Source: an uncultured Ignavibacteriota bacterium (GTDB lineage Bacteria > Bacteroidota > Ignavibacteria > Tepidaquicellales > Tepidaquicellaceae). From it: a stretch of 7,304 nt of DNA. The translations under genes and the position numbers were made by a program. Where the stretch lies: positions 1 through 7,304 of the forward strand of contig CALKAJ010000186.1 of the NCBI GenBank assembly GCA_937983305.1, in the 5' to 3' direction. The notes beneath the pieces were generated by a model, which was not told where the DNA came from, searched no databases, and saw nothing but the letters and a program-made list of their open reading frames with translations. Positions 1 through 6,483 of this stretch are shown here, one piece after another; the stretch's first letter is position 1; each line of letters opens with the position of its first letter.

Positions 1-1050
1 CTACTTGAATCTTTTAAGTTCAGCAGTGTAGCAGGTGTTCAGCTTGGAGCAAGAGTTAACTATTCTTTCGATTTTGATAAATACTCCGCATCATCATATC
101 TGGGATACGGCTTCAGCGATAAACGAGTAAAATTTTTATTCGATTTTGGAACTCAACTTCTAAACGACAGAAGTTTGCAGATTCAGTTTTCCGGATATAC
201 TCACCTTAATTCTCCTTTTATGAAAAGGAAATGGGACCACGATTTGAATAATCTTTTATATGCTTTCGGTATGAAAAGAGAAAGATACTATTATTATTAC
301 AGAACCGGATTTTCTTTAAATGTTTATAAGGACATCATCCCTGAATTGAAAGTTGGTTTCGGCTACGAAAACTCAACGAATAAAAATGCTTATGTGAATT
401 CCGATTTAAGTGTCTTCAACAGGAACAGAGTATTTGCCGATAACCCTCTTATCGGCGAAGGTACGAAACGGGCGCTGAATTTTTCCTTACAAATCAGTAA
501 AAAAGATTATCCGACGTTATATTTCAAAACCGAAAACTCTTCAAAAAAACTGCTTGGAAGCACTTTCGATTTTTCAAAATATTGGGTTGCACTTTCAGGA
601 CAAAATAAATTCTCATCATTTTCAGACCTTAAGTATCAGATTGGCTATCAGAAAGCAAACGGGAATCTGCCGTTTCAGGAACTGCTTTACCGTTACATTT
701 TTGCAGGCGAGAGTCAATTGCAGTTTTCTGTTCCGACATACGGTGAGTTTTACGGTGATGAAGTTTTTTACCTGAATCTCGAAAATAATTTCGGGAAGAT
801 TTTCCCTGAAAATATTCCGGTTTTAAATGAAGTAAATTTCTCCGGAATTTTCAACATCGGCAGAACAACACTTTCTGCTTCCCTTATGAATAAATACAAT
901 TTTAATAACGCTAACGAAACCGAAGGTTTCTTTATGGAAACCGGTTTTATGTTTTCGAAAATCCTGAACTTTGCAAAAGTTTATTTTGCCTGGCGTTTAA
1001 ATAACTTTACCCCTGACGACAATTTCATTTTGTATTTTAACTTCCTCTGA
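1..1050 (+). CDS. Outer-membrane beta-barrel protein, DUF5686-like C-terminal part (5' end outside window)
   Basis: The reading frame is open from the first base to a TGA stop, giving 349 residues. The gene starts upstream of the window; the internal TTG at 175 is not a credible start because coding-like sequence continues before it. The protein is a series of short alternating polar/hydrophobic stretches rich in Y, F, N and G, as in an outer-membrane beta barrel, and ends in an aromatic-rich strand (FILYFNFL). A segment with LPFQELL (about residues 223-229 from the window start), then EFYGD (249-253) and an NNFGK stretch, resembles the C-terminal barrel of Bacteroidota DUF5686 proteins. In that family a carboxypeptidase-regulatory-like domain usually precedes the barrel, but that part would lie outside the window. 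The function of DUF5686 barrels is poorly defined. Family assignment is from memory of the pattern and is moderate; the outer-membrane barrel call is firmer. The final residue is Leu, with the usual aromatic residue one position earlier. Confidence 0.7.
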   Translation, partial: LLESFKFSSVAGVQLGARVNYSFDFDKYSASSYLGYGFSDKRVKFLFDFGTQLLNDRSLQIQFSGYTHLNSPFMKRKWDHDLNNLLYAFGMKRERYYYYYRTGFSLNVYKDIIPELKVGFGYENSTNKNAYVNSDLSVFNRNRVFADNPLIGEGTKRALNFSLQISKKDYPTLYFKTENSSKKLLGSTFDFSKYWVALSGQNKFSSFSDLKYQIGYQKANGNLPFQELLYRYIFAGESQLQFSVPTYGEFYGDEVFYLNLENNFGKIFPENIPVLNEVNFSGIFNIGRTTLSASLMNKYNFNNANETEGFFMETGFMFSKILNFAKVYFAWRLNNFTPDDNFILYFNFL

Positions 1051-1110
1051 TTTATTATTGCATTATTTTATTTTTTTATATAACTTTATCAGAGATGAAA
1101 GTTATTAAAA

Positions 1111-1323
1111 ATGAAATTCACAATTTTAATTGAAAAAGGAAAAAATAACTTTAGTGCCTACGTACCTGACCTTCCGGGATGTGTTGCAACCGGAAATTCA
1201 CTTGACAAAGTTAAAACCAATATTCAAAGTGCAATTGAATTGCACATTAAAGGTATGAAAGAAGACGGGCTAAAGATTCCTCTTCCAAAAACCATAAGCG
1301 ACATTGTAATTGTAGCCGCCTAA
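1111..1323 (+). CDS. Orphan HicB-family antitoxin-like small protein
   Basis: This 70-residue protein matches the short HicB-like fold (partially degraded RNase H-like domain): an N-terminal strand MKFTILIEKG, a second strand FSAYVPDLPGCVATG carrying the typical P-x-LPGC-x-(S/T)-G signature, then a helix with the AIELHIKGMKEDG pattern seen in HicB proteins. In classical modules HicB neutralises the mRNA-cleaving toxin HicA. Here neither flank encodes a HicA-like double-stranded-RNA-binding protein, so this is a solitary copy. No C-terminal helix-turn-helix or ribbon-helix-helix domain is present, so autoregulation by DNA binding is not expected. The start ATG has no Shine-Dalgarno sequence. 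An ATG at 1095 is in another frame and stops after 12 codons. The next gene follows after 10 bp on the same strand, suggesting co-transcription. The fold is confident; the cellular role is unknown, since solitary HicB-like proteins need not be antitoxins. Confidence 0.85.
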   Translation: MKFTILIEKGKNNFSAYVPDLPGCVATGNSLDKVKTNIQSAIELHIKGMKEDGLKIPLPKTISDIVIVAA

Positions 1324-1333
1324 ATTATCTGAT

Positions 1334-1600
1334 ATGGACACAATATTCTTAGTTCTTAGTTTATTTCTTCCGAGACTCGCATTAGTGATTTACTGGTTTC
1401 TCGGTATGATTCCTTTCAACACAGTTCCTTTCTACGGAGATGTACTTCTGACAATATTTCTGCCGAGAGTACTCGTGATAATTTTTATAGTTCAAAATCT
1501 CGGTACTGAAAGCCCGTGGTTCTGGATTCATCTTATAGTAGGAATTGGTGTATATTTATTCGGAGGAAATAAAGCCCGTAAAAAGAGAAACAAAGATTAG
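1334..1600 (+). CDS. Small three-helix membrane protein with duplicated FLPR motif, function unknown
   Basis: This is an 88-residue hydrophobic protein that I cannot name. Three likely membrane segments are visible: about residues 4-24, 37-54 and 62-77. A basic tail follows (KARKKRNKD), which by the positive-inside rule would be cytoplasmic and would place the N terminus outside. A striking feature is a repeated motif, FLPRLALVI at residues 11-19 and FLPRVLVII at 42-50, each putting a Pro-Arg pair inside a predicted helix. The codons are also alike, suggesting an internal duplication of a one-helix unit. A conserved-looking PWFWIH stretch begins the third helix. It starts 10 bp after the HicB-like gene, so the two are probably co-transcribed. 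Its TAG stop overlaps the tsaD stop on the opposite strand. The small size and composition argue for a real gene rather than a shadow: the tsaD frame ends exactly where this one does. Confidence 0.75.
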   Translation: MDTIFLVLSLFLPRLALVIYWFLGMIPFNTVPFYGDVLLTIFLPRVLVIIFIVQNLGTESPWFWIHLIVGIGVYLFGGNKARKKRNKD

Positions 1601-2637
1601 AGTTCGTTTAAAACCAATCTCGGTTTCGCGGGTACTTTAAAACTTTCCGACTCATAGAAGGATTTATCTTTTGTGTGTATGTATTTATAATATCCCGTCA
1701 ATCCAATCATCGCACCATTATCTGTTGAATATTTTAATGACGGTATAAAAATATTATAATTTATTTTTTCGAGCTCAAGGAATTTCTTTTTCAAATATGA
1801 ATTAGCAGAAACACCTCCCGATATTGAAATATTTCTTATGTTATACTCGTCTGCCGCAAAGAGTGTTCTGTCAATCAAAGACTCAACAACTGCTTTTTGA
1901 AAACTTGCACAAATATCCGAAATTAATTTCTCGTCTTTGTTTTCTTCGAAATTTATTTTTCTTAAATAATATAGCACAGAAGTTTTTATTCCCGAAAATG
2001 AAAAGTTGTAAGAATAATTATTATTCGAATCTTTTTTTAATCTTGCAATTGGAAACTTGTGAAAATTCTCATTTCCGGTCTTTGCAAATTTATCAATCAA
2101 CGGTCCTCCCGGATAGCCGAGCCCAAGCATCTTTGCAACTTTATCAAATGCCTCTCCTGCCGCATCGTCAACAGTCGTTCCCAATACCTTATGCTTAAAA
2201 TAATCTTCCACAAGCACAAGTATAGTATGACCTCCCGATACTATGAGCGATAAAAAAGGAAACGGAGGTCTTCGAACTTCCAGAAAAGATGAGTATAAAT
2301 GTGCCTGAATATGATTTACCGGAACAAAGGGAACCGAAAGTCCCGCCGCAAGTGATTTCCCGAAACTCATTCCAATCAGCAATGCACCTATTAAGCCGGG
2401 TTCGTTAGTACAAGCTATAAGTTCAATATCTTTTAAACCGTAATCCGGTTTTTCAAAAAGTTCATTCGTCAGGTTTACAATTTCTCTCAAATGCTCACGC
2501 GAAGCAATTTCAGGAATCACGCCTCCCCAATCGCTGTGTGATAATTGCGAAAGCACTTTCATATCAATCACTTTCTCGTTTTCAAGAAGTGCAACCGATG
2601 TTTCGTCGCAGGATGTCTCTATTCCAAGTATTAACAT
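1597..2637 (-). CDS. tsaD: TsaD, tRNA N6-adenosine threonylcarbamoyltransferase
   Basis: TsaD (Gcp/YgjD/Kae1 family, ASKHA fold) transfers the threonylcarbamoyl group from threonylcarbamoyl-AMP to A37 of ANN-decoding tRNAs in the cytoplasm, acting with TsaB and TsaE, while TsaC/Sua5 makes the intermediate. The 346-residue length is normal for a bacterial TsaD. Visible signatures in order are GIETSCDETS (residues 5-14), GGVIPEIASREH (38-49), the metal-binding NHIQAH with H109 and H113, the nucleotide loop SGGHT (134-138), DDAAGEAFDKVAKMLGLGYPGGP (157-179), FSFSGIKTS (212-220), SGGVSAN (273-279) and STDNGAMIG (304-312), where D306 is the expected third metal ligand. All key residues are intact. 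The ATG at 2635-2637 puts the GIETSC motif at the usual distance from the N terminus, so the start is secure. It stands alone on this strand, divergent from the propeller gene and convergent with the small membrane protein gene. No tsaB, tsaE or ribosomal-protein partner is adjacent. Confidence 0.98.
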   Translation of the reverse strand: MLILGIETSCDETSVALLENEKVIDMKVLSQLSHSDWGGVIPEIASREHLREIVNLTNELFEKPDYGLKDIELIACTNEPGLIGALLIGMSFGKSLAAGLSVPFVPVNHIQAHLYSSFLEVRRPPFPFLSLIVSGGHTILVLVEDYFKHKVLGTTVDDAAGEAFDKVAKMLGLGYPGGPLIDKFAKTGNENFHKFPIARLKKDSNNNYSYNFSFSGIKTSVLYYLRKINFEENKDEKLISDICASFQKAVVESLIDRTLFAADEYNIRNISISGGVSANSYLKKKFLELEKINYNIFIPSLKYSTDNGAMIGLTGYYKYIHTKDKSFYESESFKVPAKPRLVLNEL

Positions 2638-2733
2638 ATTTCAAGTTATAAAATATATTCCCCTGCTTCAATACAATAAAATACCATATTATTTTTATAA
2701 ATATAATGTTACATTTATTAAAACCATTTTTTA
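2638..2733. promoter_or_regulatory. Divergent intergenic region, probable promoters for tsaD and the propeller gene
   Basis: This 96-bp, very AT-rich gap separates two head-to-head genes, so it should carry the promoter of each. On the plus strand a perfect TATAAT lies at 2702-2707, about 27 bp before the propeller ATG, but no recognisable -35 box sits at the usual distance. The Bacteroidota-type TAnnTTTG element was not found on either strand. No Shine-Dalgarno sequence precedes either start. The role as a divergent promoter region follows from gene orientation; the exact elements are uncertain. Confidence 0.4.
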
Positions 2734-5151
2734 ATGAAAATTCTTTTTATCATAGCTGCGTTTATATTTTCGGGAGTAAATTTTCTTTATGCTCAGGGTG
2801 TCCCCGATTTTATTAAAGAAAGAAATTCCTTCCAAAGAGAATTATGGTTCTATGAACAAAGAATATTTCCAAATCAATCGTTTCCTGAGGGTGCCATAGA
2901 AAAAGCTTATTCCCAAAAACTTTCATTAATATTCAATTCCGGATATTTCTCAAATTCCGCTAACTGGTTTTCGCTTGGTCCCTCTCCCGGTATAAACCAA
3001 AACTACGGCTATGTTTCATCAAGAGTTGCTTCAATTAAATTTCATCCGGCAAATCCCGATATCATATACATTGCAGCCGCCTGCGGAGGCGTGTGGAAGA
3101 CAACTGACAGAGGAACAACCTGGTCTCCAAAATCAGATTTTGAAGTTTCGCTTTCCTCCGGAGCTATTGCAATTGATAACTCTAATCCTGAAATAATTTA
3201 TTATGGCACAGGCGAAGCTACATATTTCACTTATTCTTTTTACGGAAGAGGATTATTGAAATCAACAAACGGCGGAAATAACTGGACACTTTATCGAAAC
3301 GGTTTACCCGAATCAACTTACTTTTCAAGAATCGTAATTAAACCCGGTAACAATAATATTTTATTTGCCGCACTCGGTACAGGTGGTCTTTTTAAAAGTA
3401 CTGATGCAGGACAAAACTGGGCACAAATTTTAAGCGGCAGATGTGATGATATAATTTTTTCTCCTGACGGAACGAGAGCTTATCTTGTCGGCTCCGGAAC
3501 GGGTTACAGAATTTCAACAAACGGCGGTACATCGTTTTCGACTTATTCTTCTTTCCCAATGGGAACAAGAGCTCACATAACAGTTTGCAAAAACTCCCCG
3601 AATATTTTGTATTCAACGGTTTACAAGGATACCACAGTCTTCGTTTATAAATCAACAAATTCAGGTGTAAACTACGTTACACTTCCAAATACATTCACCG
3701 GCTCATCACAAGCGTGGTACGACTATTATATCCACGTAAATCCTAATGATGCGAATAATGTTTTTATCGGACTTGTTGATTTATGGCGGACAACCAACGG
3801 CAGGGATTTCATTAAAATCACAAATACATCGGCAGGTCCTGTTCACGTTGACCATCATAATCTTGATTTCCACCCGTCAGACCCTAATACAATTGCCATT
3901 GCAACAGACGGAGGAATTTACTATTCCACAAATCGCGGAACTAACTGGTCTAACATTAATTCAAATCTGAATCTTACTCAGTTTTACAGAGCTGCTTCCT
4001 CCCCATCTAATTCTTCTCATTTAATCGGAGGAACACAGGACAACGGTGTACAAAGAACTACGGGAGATATGAAGTGGAATGTCGTCTATGGCGGTGACGG
4101 AGGAGAAGTATGTTTCAATCCTAAAGAACCAAATTTTATACTTACCGAAAATCAGTTTAATGCAATCAAACGCTCAACAGACGGCGGAATTTCCTGGAAT
4201 AATGCAGTAACCGGCTTAAACGGAACAGGTGCGTGGATTGCTCCAATAATCGCACATCCTGATTCAAACGGCGTATTTTACACGGCACGACAACAGCTTT
4301 TCAAAACTACAAATAATGCTCAAAGCTGGACACAACATTCAACAGGAATTACGGGAACAGTAAGAGAGCTTGCAATTTCAAAATCAAACCCTTCAGTTAT
4401 ACTTGCAACAGTAAACAATCTGATTTATAAGTCAACCGATGGAGGAAAAACTTTTTCTTATATTCAAAATAATCTTCCCGTTAAAACAATTACCGGAATT
4501 AATATACATCCGGATTCATCAGATATTGTAATTGCTTCTCTCAGCGGATTTGGCTCAGGTCATATATTCAAATCGGTAAACGGCGGATTAAACTGGCTCG
4601 ATATTTCTTCGAATCTACCGGATGCCCCTGCAAATGATGTGATGTTTTATTATCCCGGATTCAGAACAGGGACTTATATCGCTGCTACCGATGTTGGTGT
4701 TTTTGCTTCCTCAAACTACGGCACAAACTGGTCTGAACTCGCCGAGGGTCTCCCGAACACTGTTTGCATTAATCTTGATTATAACTCAAACGGTAATAAG
4801 CTGAGAGTTGCAACTCACGGCAGAGGAATCTGGGAATATGGCGGAATCATTCCCGGTGTAAATTTTATCAGCTCCGTTGTTCCCGGTGAAAGCAAACTTG
4901 GACAAAATTATCCCAACCCGTTTAATTCAACCACAAATGTTAAATGGCAGTTGTCTAAAAAAGGGAATGTGAAAATAACTCTGTACAACATACTCGGTAA
5001 AAAAATCGCTACACTAATTGAGCAGGCATTGGAACCCGGAACATACAGCCTTTTGTACGATGCATCTTCATTTTCAAGCGGTATTTATTTTTATTCTTTA
5101 AATATAGACGGGATACCTAAAGGCTCAAAAATTATGATTCTGACAAAATAA
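2734..5151 (+). CDS. Secreted BNR/Asp-box double beta-propeller protein with T9SS sorting domain
   Basis: This 805-residue protein has three parts. Residues 1-20 are a signal peptide (basic start, hydrophobic core, cleavage likely at YA|Q). Residues about 22-95 form a linker with the WFSLGPSPG lead-in common in this protein class. Residues about 100-702 hold 14 blade repeats of the sortilin/Vps10-like or GH74-like BNR type (x-h-[FWY]-K-[ST]-T-[DN]-G-G-x-x-W), with repeat cores near residues 120, 174, 219, 260, 305, 350, 395, 439, 478, 522, 564, 611, 655 and 699. Two seven-bladed propellers are therefore likely. Residues about 720-805 are a type IX secretion C-terminal domain (LGQNYPNPFN, then GTYSLLYDAS, GIYFYSL, KIMILTK), so the protein should cross the outer membrane by T9SS and be anchored or released. 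GH74-type catalytic aspartates are not evident: the first blade has AACGG where GH74 has a TDIGG-like motif. It may bind or process polysaccharide or protein, but no substrate can be named. The first ATG is chosen because the signal peptide begins directly there. Confidence 0.92.
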   Translation: MKILFIIAAFIFSGVNFLYAQGVPDFIKERNSFQRELWFYEQRIFPNQSFPEGAIEKAYSQKLSLIFNSGYFSNSANWFSLGPSPGINQNYGYVSSRVASIKFHPANPDIIYIAAACGGVWKTTDRGTTWSPKSDFEVSLSSGAIAIDNSNPEIIYYGTGEATYFTYSFYGRGLLKSTNGGNNWTLYRNGLPESTYFSRIVIKPGNNNILFAALGTGGLFKSTDAGQNWAQILSGRCDDIIFSPDGTRAYLVGSGTGYRISTNGGTSFSTYSSFPMGTRAHITVCKNSPNILYSTVYKDTTVFVYKSTNSGVNYVTLPNTFTGSSQAWYDYYIHVNPNDANNVFIGLVDLWRTTNGRDFIKITNTSAGPVHVDHHNLDFHPSDPNTIAIATDGGIYYSTNRGTNWSNINSNLNLTQFYRAASSPSNSSHLIGGTQDNGVQRTTGDMKWNVVYGGDGGEVCFNPKEPNFILTENQFNAIKRSTDGGISWNNAVTGLNGTGAWIAPIIAHPDSNGVFYTARQQLFKTTNNAQSWTQHSTGITGTVRELAISKSNPSVILATVNNLIYKSTDGGKTFSYIQNNLPVKTITGINIHPDSSDIVIASLSGFGSGHIFKSVNGGLNWLDISSNLPDAPANDVMFYYPGFRTGTYIAATDVGVFASSNYGTNWSELAEGLPNTVCINLDYNSNGNKLRVATHGRGIWEYGGIIPGVNFISSVVPGESKLGQNYPNPFNSTTNVKWQLSKKGNVKITLYNILGKKIATLIEQALEPGTYSLLYDASSFSSGIYFYSLNIDGIPKGSKIMILTK
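4894..5148 (+). other. Type IX secretion C-terminal sorting domain (within propeller gene)
   Basis: Residues about 721-805 of the propeller protein form an independent beta-sandwich tail. The pattern is LGQNYPNPFN at the start, a VKITLYNILGKKI strand pair, an LEPGTYSLLYDAS turn, GIYFYSL and the basic terminal KIMILTK. This is the classic type A T9SS signal, which is recognised by the secretion machinery and usually cleaved by a sortase-like PorU protein. The T9SS genes themselves (porU, porV, sov and others) are not in this window but must exist elsewhere in the genome for this tail to work. Confidence 0.9.
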
Positions 5152-5169
5152 AATTATTTTCTCTTTCCT

Positions 5170-5196
5170 TTTGTATTGAATTCTTCCGTAAGTTTG
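5170..5196 (+). promoter_or_regulatory. Possible Bacteroidota-type promoter before the 5208 gene
   Basis: TAAGTTTG at 5189-5196 fits the Bacteroidota -7 consensus TAnnTTTG exactly, and TTTG occurs upstream at 5170-5173. The 15-bp spacing is shorter than the usual range of about 17-23. If used, transcription would begin near 5201-5203, only a few bases before the ATG at 5208, giving a nearly leaderless mRNA. This would allow the 5208 gene and its downstream neighbour to be expressed separately from the propeller gene. The match is short and the region is T-rich, so chance is a real possibility. Confidence 0.3.
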
Positions 5197-5207
5197 ATTT
5201 ATTTTAT

Positions 5208-6476
5208 ATGATGAAAAGAATATTATTTTTCTTGTTTTTCACTTTTGCATTTTCAGTTTCATTATTCAGTCAGGCGAAACTTCTGATTCCTATGGAACCC
5301 TGGCAGACAAATCACCTGAAAGCTTATGGAATTGCTTACAGACACTTACTCAATAATAAAGAACTTGACTGGCTTCTGAATTACAGGGGCGGCTCTTTTC
5401 TTTTCGGTTACTCTTCCTCGCTCGAAGAAGAATGTAAATCTAAAAATGTTTCTTATGAATTAATTTCCGGAACTCAAACCGCTCAGATACTGGCAGAAAT
5501 TGAAGATGAAAACTCCAATATGGAGCTTGTTCGCCTTGAGAAAGTTGCAAAGATTGCCGTATATGTTCCTCCAAATACTCTGCCATGGGACGATGCCGTT
5601 CAGCTCGTTCTTGAGTATGCTGAAATTCCTTACGATAAGCTCTGGGACGAAGAAGTGCTCACGGGAAAACTCAGGAGCTACGACTGGGTTCATCTTCATC
5701 ACGAAGATTTTACCGGACAGTTTGGAAAGTTCTTCGCATCTTTCGCTACTGCTCCGTGGTATATGCAGCAGGTTCAGACCAATCAGGAAATGGCTAAGAA
5801 ACTCGGTTTTGCAAAGGTATCACAGCTTAAACTTGCAGTCGTAAAAAAACTATCGGATTATATTGCTAACGGCGGATTTCTTTTCACTATGTGCTCTGCA
5901 ACCGATACTTATGACATAGCCCTTGCATCCCAATATACCGATATTTGTGATGCGGTTTATGACGGAGACGGCTTTGATAAAGATGCAAACAACAAACTCA
6001 ACTATGATGACTGCATCGCATTTAAAGATTTTAAAGTTGACCTGAATCCCTTAGTTTATGAATACTCCGATCTTGATATAACGCCTGACCTGATTTATTA
6101 CGGAGAATGGAACGACAATTTTAAACTCGTTGAGTTCTCGGCAAAATTTGACCCCGTACCCACAATGCTTACTCAATCTCATACTTCGCTCATCAAAGGA
6201 TTTATGGGACAGACTTCGGGATTTTATAAAAAATTCTTAAAATCAAATGTTACTATTCTGGCTATGAATGAAGGAAACGACTGGGTCAGATATATTCACG
6301 GAAATTACGGCAAAGGCACTTTCACTTTTTACGGCGGTCACGACCCCGAAGACTATCAACATCTTGTCGGTGCTCCAAAAACAGAGCTTGACCAATACCC
6401 AAATTCTCCCGGATACAGATTGATTTTAAATAATGTACTTTTTCCTGCTGCAAAAAAGAAAAAATTAAAAACTTAA
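5208..6476 (+). CDS. Exported conserved protein often auto-labelled 'asparagine synthetase B'; GATase1-like pattern
   Basis: This 422-residue protein starts with a signal peptide (MMKRILFFLFF..., likely cleavage near S21|Q22), so the mature protein is periplasmic or external. It resembles a widespread Bacteroidota/Ignavibacteriota family recognisable by QTNHLKAYGIAY, WLLNYRGGSF, PWDDAV (126-131), HLHHEDFTGQ (162-171), GGFLFTMCSATD (222-233) and GGHDPEDY (376-383). Databases often call this family asparagine synthetase B, but that enzyme is cytoplasmic, needs an N-terminal catalytic Cys and has a PP-loop ATP site; none of these is visible. Instead the alternation of strands (KIAVYV; YDWVHL; GGFLFTMC) with C229 after a hydrophobic strand and a late H378-D-P-E381 resembles a class I glutamine-amidotransferase-like fold. 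That reading is inference. ATG 5208 and 5211 are both possible starts and differ by one Met. It is followed after 7 bp by a peptidase gene, so the two are likely co-transcribed. Confidence 0.85.
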   Translation: MMKRILFFLFFTFAFSVSLFSQAKLLIPMEPWQTNHLKAYGIAYRHLLNNKELDWLLNYRGGSFLFGYSSSLEEECKSKNVSYELISGTQTAQILAEIEDENSNMELVRLEKVAKIAVYVPPNTLPWDDAVQLVLEYAEIPYDKLWDEEVLTGKLRSYDWVHLHHEDFTGQFGKFFASFATAPWYMQQVQTNQEMAKKLGFAKVSQLKLAVVKKLSDYIANGGFLFTMCSATDTYDIALASQYTDICDAVYDGDGFDKDANNKLNYDDCIAFKDFKVDLNPLVYEYSDLDITPDLIYYGEWNDNFKLVEFSAKFDPVPTMLTQSHTSLIKGFMGQTSGFYKKFLKSNVTILAMNEGNDWVRYIHGNYGKGTFTFYGGHDPEDYQHLVGAPKTELDQYPNSPGYRLILNNVLFPAAKKKKLKT

Positions 6477-6483
6477 AAATATT

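Noticed and set aside
1077..1084. TATATAAC as a -10 box for the HicB-like gene
   Set aside because: The surrounding sequence is almost pure A/T, no convincing -35 partner exists, and the Bacteroidota TAnnTTTG element is absent.
1045..1094. 7-bp inverted repeat CTCTGAT (1045-1051) / ATCAGAG (1088-1094) flanking the gap before the HicB-like gene
   Set aside because: The loop is 36 nt, the arms do not extend, and one arm overlaps the stop codon of the barrel gene. A 7-bp match in about 60 bp can arise by chance, and the short HicB-like protein has no DNA-binding domain to use it as an operator.
1824..2253. Plus-strand open frames opposite tsaD
   Set aside because: They lie fully antisense to an intact, highly conserved gene and have no recognisable domain or start signal; they are shadow frames.
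3259..4593. Recurring tcaacaaacggcgga-like DNA segments in the propeller gene as a mobile or CRISPR-like repeat
   Set aside because: They are degenerate, in frame and spaced by blade length, encoding the STNGG core of the BNR repeats; this is protein repeat structure.
5152..5207. Rho-independent terminator after the propeller gene
   Set aside because: The region is T-rich, but no GC-rich stem could be found before the T run.
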